Assembly (NCBI GenBank): GCA_039961675.1
Contig: JABRWC010000024.1
Location: 1-30,753, forward strand
DNA length: 30,753 bases
Direction: 5' to 3'
Source: JABRWC01 sp039961675
GTDB taxonomy: Bacteria > Planctomycetota > Phycisphaerae > UBA1845 > Fen-1342
In this document: piece by piece, positions 25,601 to 30,753 of the stretch
How the letters are laid out: each line of letters starts with the position of its first letter
How positions within the stretch are numbered: position 1 is the stretch's first letter
Program-made: the position numbers and the translations under genes
Notes under the pieces: generated by a model
What the model saw: the letters and a program-made list of their open reading frames with translations, nothing else
Database searches by the model: none
What the model was told of the DNA's origin: nothing

Positions 25601-25824
25601 CGCTGCCGATGCCGGAGGGCGCGGAGCTGCCGCCGCTGCGCGAGCTGCGCGCCCGGCAGTGGCACATCCGCAGCCTGACGGGCAATGCGCTGTGCTCGTC
25701 GTGCCACGGCTACGACGCGCTGCGTCGGTTCATCTTCTTCCACGACGCGGCGCGGCGCGGCGGGCCGATCACGCAGCCGGCGGCAGGCGGGGGCGCGCCG
25801 GCCGCGGGACGCAGGGCGCCGTAG
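22642..25824 (+). CDS. Exported NHL-propeller 20-heme cytochrome c (gene D)
   Basis: This 1060-residue exported protein has a signal peptide (RRFARARG then VVALALVALSCTAAALA, cut near residue 31). Residues 52-315 contain six NHL repeats, each with a D-x-x-G-x-(V/L)-x-(V/I)-(A/S/T)-D-like turn (for example DAAGRVWIADTGNRRI and DREGNVWVSDS), enough for a closed six-bladed propeller. Residues 342-1022 carry twenty CXXCH motifs, all of standard spacing, about one per 36 residues. Many are followed by an extra His (HSAH, HQGH, HAPHH, HNPH, HRPH, HDPH, HNIH, HLTH) of the kind that supplies distal ligands. It likely stores or conducts electrons over distance, with the propeller as a docking face. 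A GTG at 22516 with AGGAG seven bases upstream is an alternative start. ATG 22642 is preferred because the extra 42 residues read through a REP-like palindrome and precede a complete signal peptide. It is last in the operon. Confidence 0.9.
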   Translation: MTAVGRRFARARGVVALALVALSCTAAALAQGGRHRFVGAVVQDIAYAGPPAMMMPTDAAVGADGRILVADGVNDRVLAFEPDGIRATVIDSAGARALSQPTGLDVDAAGRVWIADTGNRRIVALSADGGLAFELDLSDGPAAAPVDLTDVAADPDGVRVWFVDNNNHRLGQFEPQTGVRSFLGQSGESLGQFRYPFQAVCAPNGDLFVTDVINGRVQVFGRAGRPAATISAYGVELGDLYRPKGVALDREGNVWVSDSIMGVVQVFRSTGLLLDVLRDPGGDPLRFEAPTGLAFDRDGNLLVIELSASRIRRVRIAADPTAQPVHTAGQGGALGTPQPRACTACHFDWMQPLVDGKPTQLVDPPRTRPNEPYAARAANCLSCHDGAVGDSRRRVWVEHGHRADVPPPAGFDVPKNLPLVDGKIACRTCHSAHARGGSGNELKDVVFLRAEKSPSELCMSCHRGLDGGVAEGMHPVTAAAIPKSAMGAAAHEGKTAEELSCLGCHQGHGARYERLLVADPGTNDLCLSCHKTLSPELFSEATRSRHGREPLLNDEQRAVAETFATRVGANGELLCSTCHAPHHAASPEHLLAFQPDGGQACLGCHSELAAMAGSPHDLASNHPQATNVLGASVADAGMCSACHTGHRFARPRVPTALDPSGQCMTCHAPGQLAEHHLGDVNHPRVTCTECHNPHEPSLAKFLCAPAADTCRGCHAAQAELAGGPHDLKRDPLAWPQAAAETQDGCLACHRPHGDSSSGLFRIPLAATDVAADASCVGCHSDAEPGLDSRRALVHPRRGIVPAETSGLLVATDSEGRAMLSCRTCHDPHRSDGVLLRGDARQGYHDLCLNCHPDRGNIDFIGHAPELIHTAGFDSDACRPCHNIHGDVEKLEPRYLWPKALEGPAAVGATATAASLVPSVDRHCTACHREGGPVAPPAIASHPDVAMYNTEPPDSPGFLPLFGPDGSVAPNGKITCRTCHLTHGRSTPLPMPEGAELPPLRELRARQWHIRSLTGNALCSSCHGYDALRRFIFFHDAARRGGPITQPAAGGGAPAAGRRAP

Positions 25825-25968
25825 CGCCGGCGCATTGAAGCGTCGAGCTCGCGGGGCGTCGCAGGGTTGTGGCGTCGGACCTCCGAGTCCGTCGGGGAAC
25901 TCAGCGTCGGCGAAGCCCCACGTTGAGCACTTCGTTCTATTCTATGCGCTTTGTGTAGGCACGGAAGA

Positions 25969-26010
25969 CCCGTTGCGGGCCGTGCGACGGTGGTCGCACG
26001 GCAAAACGGG
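25969..26010. terminator. Strong two-part hairpin between convergent cytochrome operon and uvrA
   Basis: GCCGTGCGAC (25979-25988) and GTCGCACGGC (25993-26002) form a perfect 10-bp stem with a GGTG loop. An outer pair, CCCGTT (25969-25974) with AACGGG (26005-26010), extends it across small internal loops. It lies in the 224-base gap between gene D and the uvrA stop. That position suits a bidirectional terminator or an mRNA 3'-end protector. No T-run is adjacent on either strand in the usual place. Confidence 0.55.
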
Positions 26011-26048
26011 AAACGGCATCTTGGCAGCGCGGCTGATGCGCCGAGCGA

Positions 26049-28928
<2,880 letters not shown>

Positions 28929-29015
28929 GCCGCCCCTCGGTCTGTTTTCGGCACGCCGCTGATGAAGCCGCGCCGCCCCGTGCGCTTGGCGGCGCGCACG
29001 GCGGCGAATTGGGCC

Positions 29016-29021
29016 ATTATA
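29016..29021 (-). promoter_or_regulatory. Candidate -10 box for uvrA
   Basis: The minus strand reads CTTATAATGG, a perfect TATAAT, 87 bases upstream of the uvrA GTG and in the 216-base gap after the UVR-motif gene. The expected -35 site about 17 bases upstream (29039-29044) reads ATCGCG and is poor. No LexA-type palindrome was recognised around it. Confidence 0.4.
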
Positions 29022-29144
29022 AGCGGCGGGCGGCTCGGCGCGATGCGTTTTTCTGGAAGGCGGCGGCGGCGCAATTTCACGCGGCGGGCGGCGTGCTTTC
29101 GCTGTACTCAGCGGACGCATGCCGCCTGATCTGCCCGCCCTGCG

Positions 29145-29915
29145 TCAGGGCTCAACCTGGGGGGAGTCCGCGTTCGGACGGCGGTTCAGCTCGTCGCGCA
29201 AACGGGCGGCGGTCTCGTAGTCCTCGCGCTGCACGGCGTCGGTGAGCTGCTCGCGCAGCGTGCGCCGGACGTGAAACCGGCGTCGGATGCGCCGGCTGAG
29301 CTGGACAAGGTAGTTGAGCGTCGGGTCGTCGCGGCACTGCTCCTCGCTGCACCCGGCTTCGCGCATGAGTTCGCGCAGCGCCTCGAGGCCGTCCTCGATT
29401 GCGTCGACCGCCTGCTCCGGCCGGTTCTGCAAACTCTCGATGCGGGCCAGCAGCCGCGTGCGATTGAGGATCAGCGTCGGCAACAGCGAGACGTTTTCCG
29501 ACCGCCCACGGTCATGGCGGCTTTCGAGTTGGAGGATTCGCAGGCAGTGCTGCGTGTCGCGCAGCGCGCGCTGGAGCCAAGGCTCGGCGTCTTCCGCGGC
29601 ACCGACGTCATCTTCCGCGCCGGCCAGCTCCATCAACGCGATCCGCCGGTAGTTGAACTGCTGCAACTCGCGGTGAAGGCGCTCCCATTCCTCCTCGCCG
29701 ATGTCCTGACCGGCGTCGAGCGCCCGGCTCGCGCGGTCCAGCAGGGTCGCGTCGCGCGATCCGTCCGGGCGGCCGTCGGCGTGCATCTGGAGCAGCCCCA
29801 GGTCGATCCGCAGTTGAACCAGGTCCGACCCGTCCTCGGCGCGCAAGAATCGCGCGCACCGCTCGCGGGCCGTCCGGTTCCAACCGTCCAATATCTGCTG
29901 CAAGTCCAGGCACAT
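29145..29915 (-). CDS. UVR (UvrB/UvrC) motif-containing protein
   Basis: This cytoplasmic protein of about 256 residues has a C-terminal UVR motif at about residues 220-243 (LREQLTDAVQREDYETAARLRDEL), the helical hairpin used by UvrB, UvrC, ClpC and McsA for protein contacts. The N-terminal part has DLGLLQMHADGRPDG, recalled as typical of a planctomycete family of unknown function. The rest is helical and acidic with four cysteines and no catalytic motif. It lies just upstream of uvrA on the same strand (gap 216 bases), so a link to repair or to Clp-type proteolysis is possible but unproven. The start is uncertain. ATG 29915 has GGTGG seven bases upstream and begins with the conserved-looking CLDLQQIL. 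Other in-frame starts are ATG 29930, ATG 29945 and GTG 29951. Confidence 0.75.
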   Translation of the reverse strand: MCLDLQQILDGWNRTARERCARFLRAEDGSDLVQLRIDLGLLQMHADGRPDGSRDATLLDRASRALDAGQDIGEEEWERLHRELQQFNYRRIALMELAGAEDDVGAAEDAEPWLQRALRDTQHCLRILQLESRHDRGRSENVSLLPTLILNRTRLLARIESLQNRPEQAVDAIEDGLEALRELMREAGCSEEQCRDDPTLNYLVQLSRRIRRRFHVRRTLREQLTDAVQREDYETAARLRDELNRRPNADSPQVEP

Positions 29916-30077
29916 CGGCGTTCCACCCATGAACGTCCCGTACATCGACACGCCGACGCGCGAGCTGCACAGCGCCGCGCAGCGCCGATAACCCGCCGCC
30001 GGGCGGGTCGCCCAACGTGCAGGGTCCGTTTTCCTGTGCCGAGATTACACGCAGCCGGCGCAGTCACCGATCGATCG

Positions 30078-30099
30078 CGTCGATATAGCCGTATCGACG
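30078..30099. promoter_or_regulatory. Operator-like palindrome upstream of the sensor gene
   Basis: CGTCGATA (30078-30085) and TATCGACG (30092-30099) are perfect inverted copies with a 6-base spacer (TAGCCG). It lies 92 bases before the sensor ATG and 162 bases upstream of the divergent UVR-motif gene. Its AT-rich centre in GC-rich DNA suits a dimeric regulator site or a promoter core. It could equally be a small hairpin in a leader RNA. Confidence 0.4.
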
Positions 30100-30191
30100 G
30101 GCCGTCGCCGGCCGTGCGGCCGCGGCGCGCCTGCGCGGAGCGGCGCCGGGTGGCGGCGCGCATCGCGCGCGGGAACCGTGGAGCGTCGAGG

Positions 30192-30753
30192 ATGAGCGCA
30201 GCGCAACATCGTGGTTCCCCTTCGGCCGACGCGCCCCCGGGTCAGGAGGCGACGAAGCCCCGCGCGGATGCGTTTGCACCCGATGTGCGGCCCATTCGTC
30301 CCGCGCGCGACGGATTGCTCGTCGCGGCGGCAATCCTGTTCGTCACCTCGATCGCGGCGCTGTTGCTCTACCAGCGCGCCGCCGAGGCGCAGCGCGCGGA
30401 AGTCCGCAGTCACCTGCTGCGGCTCACACACGCAGCGGCGAGCGTCGTGGACGGCGACTTGCACCGCACGCTGGTCTCGCCGGAGCAGCTCGACTCCGAG
30501 GCCTACAACCGGATTCTGAACCCGCTGCGCAGTTTCCTTCGCCACACGCCGGACGTGAAGTACGTCTACACCGCCGTGCTGCGCGACGACGGGGTCCACT
30601 TCGTGGTGGACTCCGCGCTCCCCGTGGACGGTGACGGAGACGGCGTCATCGACCAGGCGGGGTTGTTCGAACGCTACGACGACGCGGACCCGTACATGCT
30701 TGTCGCCCTGCGCGAGAACCGCGCGCTGACCACGCCCGCGCCGTATTCGGACA
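30192..30753 (+). CDS. Membrane sensor protein (signal-transduction family), 3' truncated by window end
   Basis: The frame starts at ATG 30192, with GGAG eight bases upstream, and stays open to the window end (187 codons). A cytoplasmic proline-rich leader of about 40 residues is followed by one membrane helix at 41-60 (GLLVAAAILFVTSIAALLLY). The extracytoplasmic segment then resembles the sensor region of many histidine kinases, diguanylate cyclases and adenylate cyclases: AAASVVDGDLHRTLV, then RSFLRHTPDVKYVYTAV and FVVDSALPVDGDGDGVID. The second membrane helix and the output domain lie beyond the window, so the signalling type cannot be stated. It is divergent from the UVR-motif gene. Confidence 0.75.
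   Translation, partial: MSAAQHRGSPSADAPPGQEATKPRADAFAPDVRPIRPARDGLLVAAAILFVTSIAALLLYQRAAEAQRAEVRSHLLRLTHAAASVVDGDLHRTLVSPEQLDSEAYNRILNPLRSFLRHTPDVKYVYTAVLRDDGVHFVVDSALPVDGDGDGVIDQAGLFERYDDADPYMLVALRENRALTTPAPYSD

Noticed and set aside
28929..29120. 64-residue N-terminal extension of UvrA
   Set aside because: Family members begin at about the GTG at 28928. The extension is basic low-complexity sequence and contains the perfect TATAAT at 29016-29021.

Overview
This is a GC-rich chromosomal window from an environmental bacterium, most likely a member of the Planctomycetota or a related lineage. The assignment is inferred from several traits: an exported protein ending in planctomycete-style dockerin/EF-hand repeats, a stand-alone UVR-motif protein beside uvrA, a large exported BNR/VPS10-type propeller protein, and a dispersed CCTCGCTTGCGC-type intergenic repeat. 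No rRNA, tRNA, CRISPR array, transposase or phage gene was seen. Long open frames opposite real genes are common here because of the base composition, and they were discarded.

Layout: 1-9.5 kb carries mostly housekeeping and accessory genes: the 3' part of clpC, a DUF4272 protein, a FabG/PhaB-type reductase, a divergent type I glutamine synthetase, an exported DUF1028-dockerin protein, a long-form SppA (S49) peptidase and a VOC/PhnB-like protein. 10.0-14.1 kb carries a 1117-residue exported BNR/VPS10-like protein and a small exported protein of unknown function. 26.0-30.8 kb carries uvrA, a UVR-motif protein and the 5' end of a membrane sensor gene that runs off the window.

The centre (14.3-25.8 kb) is the remarkable part. 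Five neighbouring genes together encode 51 c-type heme-binding motifs. One is a predicted lipoprotein with a (Thr-Asp-Gly)15 tether and 9 motifs, on the minus strand. Divergent from it is a tight plus-strand operon of four genes. Gene A has 8 hemes, a b-type membrane domain and a 3-heme tail in one 974-residue chain. Genes B and C encode the same architecture split into two proteins whose genes overlap by 8 bases. Gene D is an exported six-bladed NHL propeller followed by 20 CXXCH motifs. A and B+C are collinear paralogs. They share heme spacing, the unusual CX3CH and CX4CH motifs, and five membrane histidines. The overall plan recalls the Geobacter CbcL quinol-oxidising b/c cytochromes. The simplest reading is that A and B/C take electrons from membrane quinol and pass them to the 20-heme NHL protein and/or the tethered 9-heme lipoprotein, forming a respiratory or extracellular electron-transfer chain. 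No porin, terminal catalytic subunit or heme-maturation gene is present in the window, so the electron acceptor is unknown.
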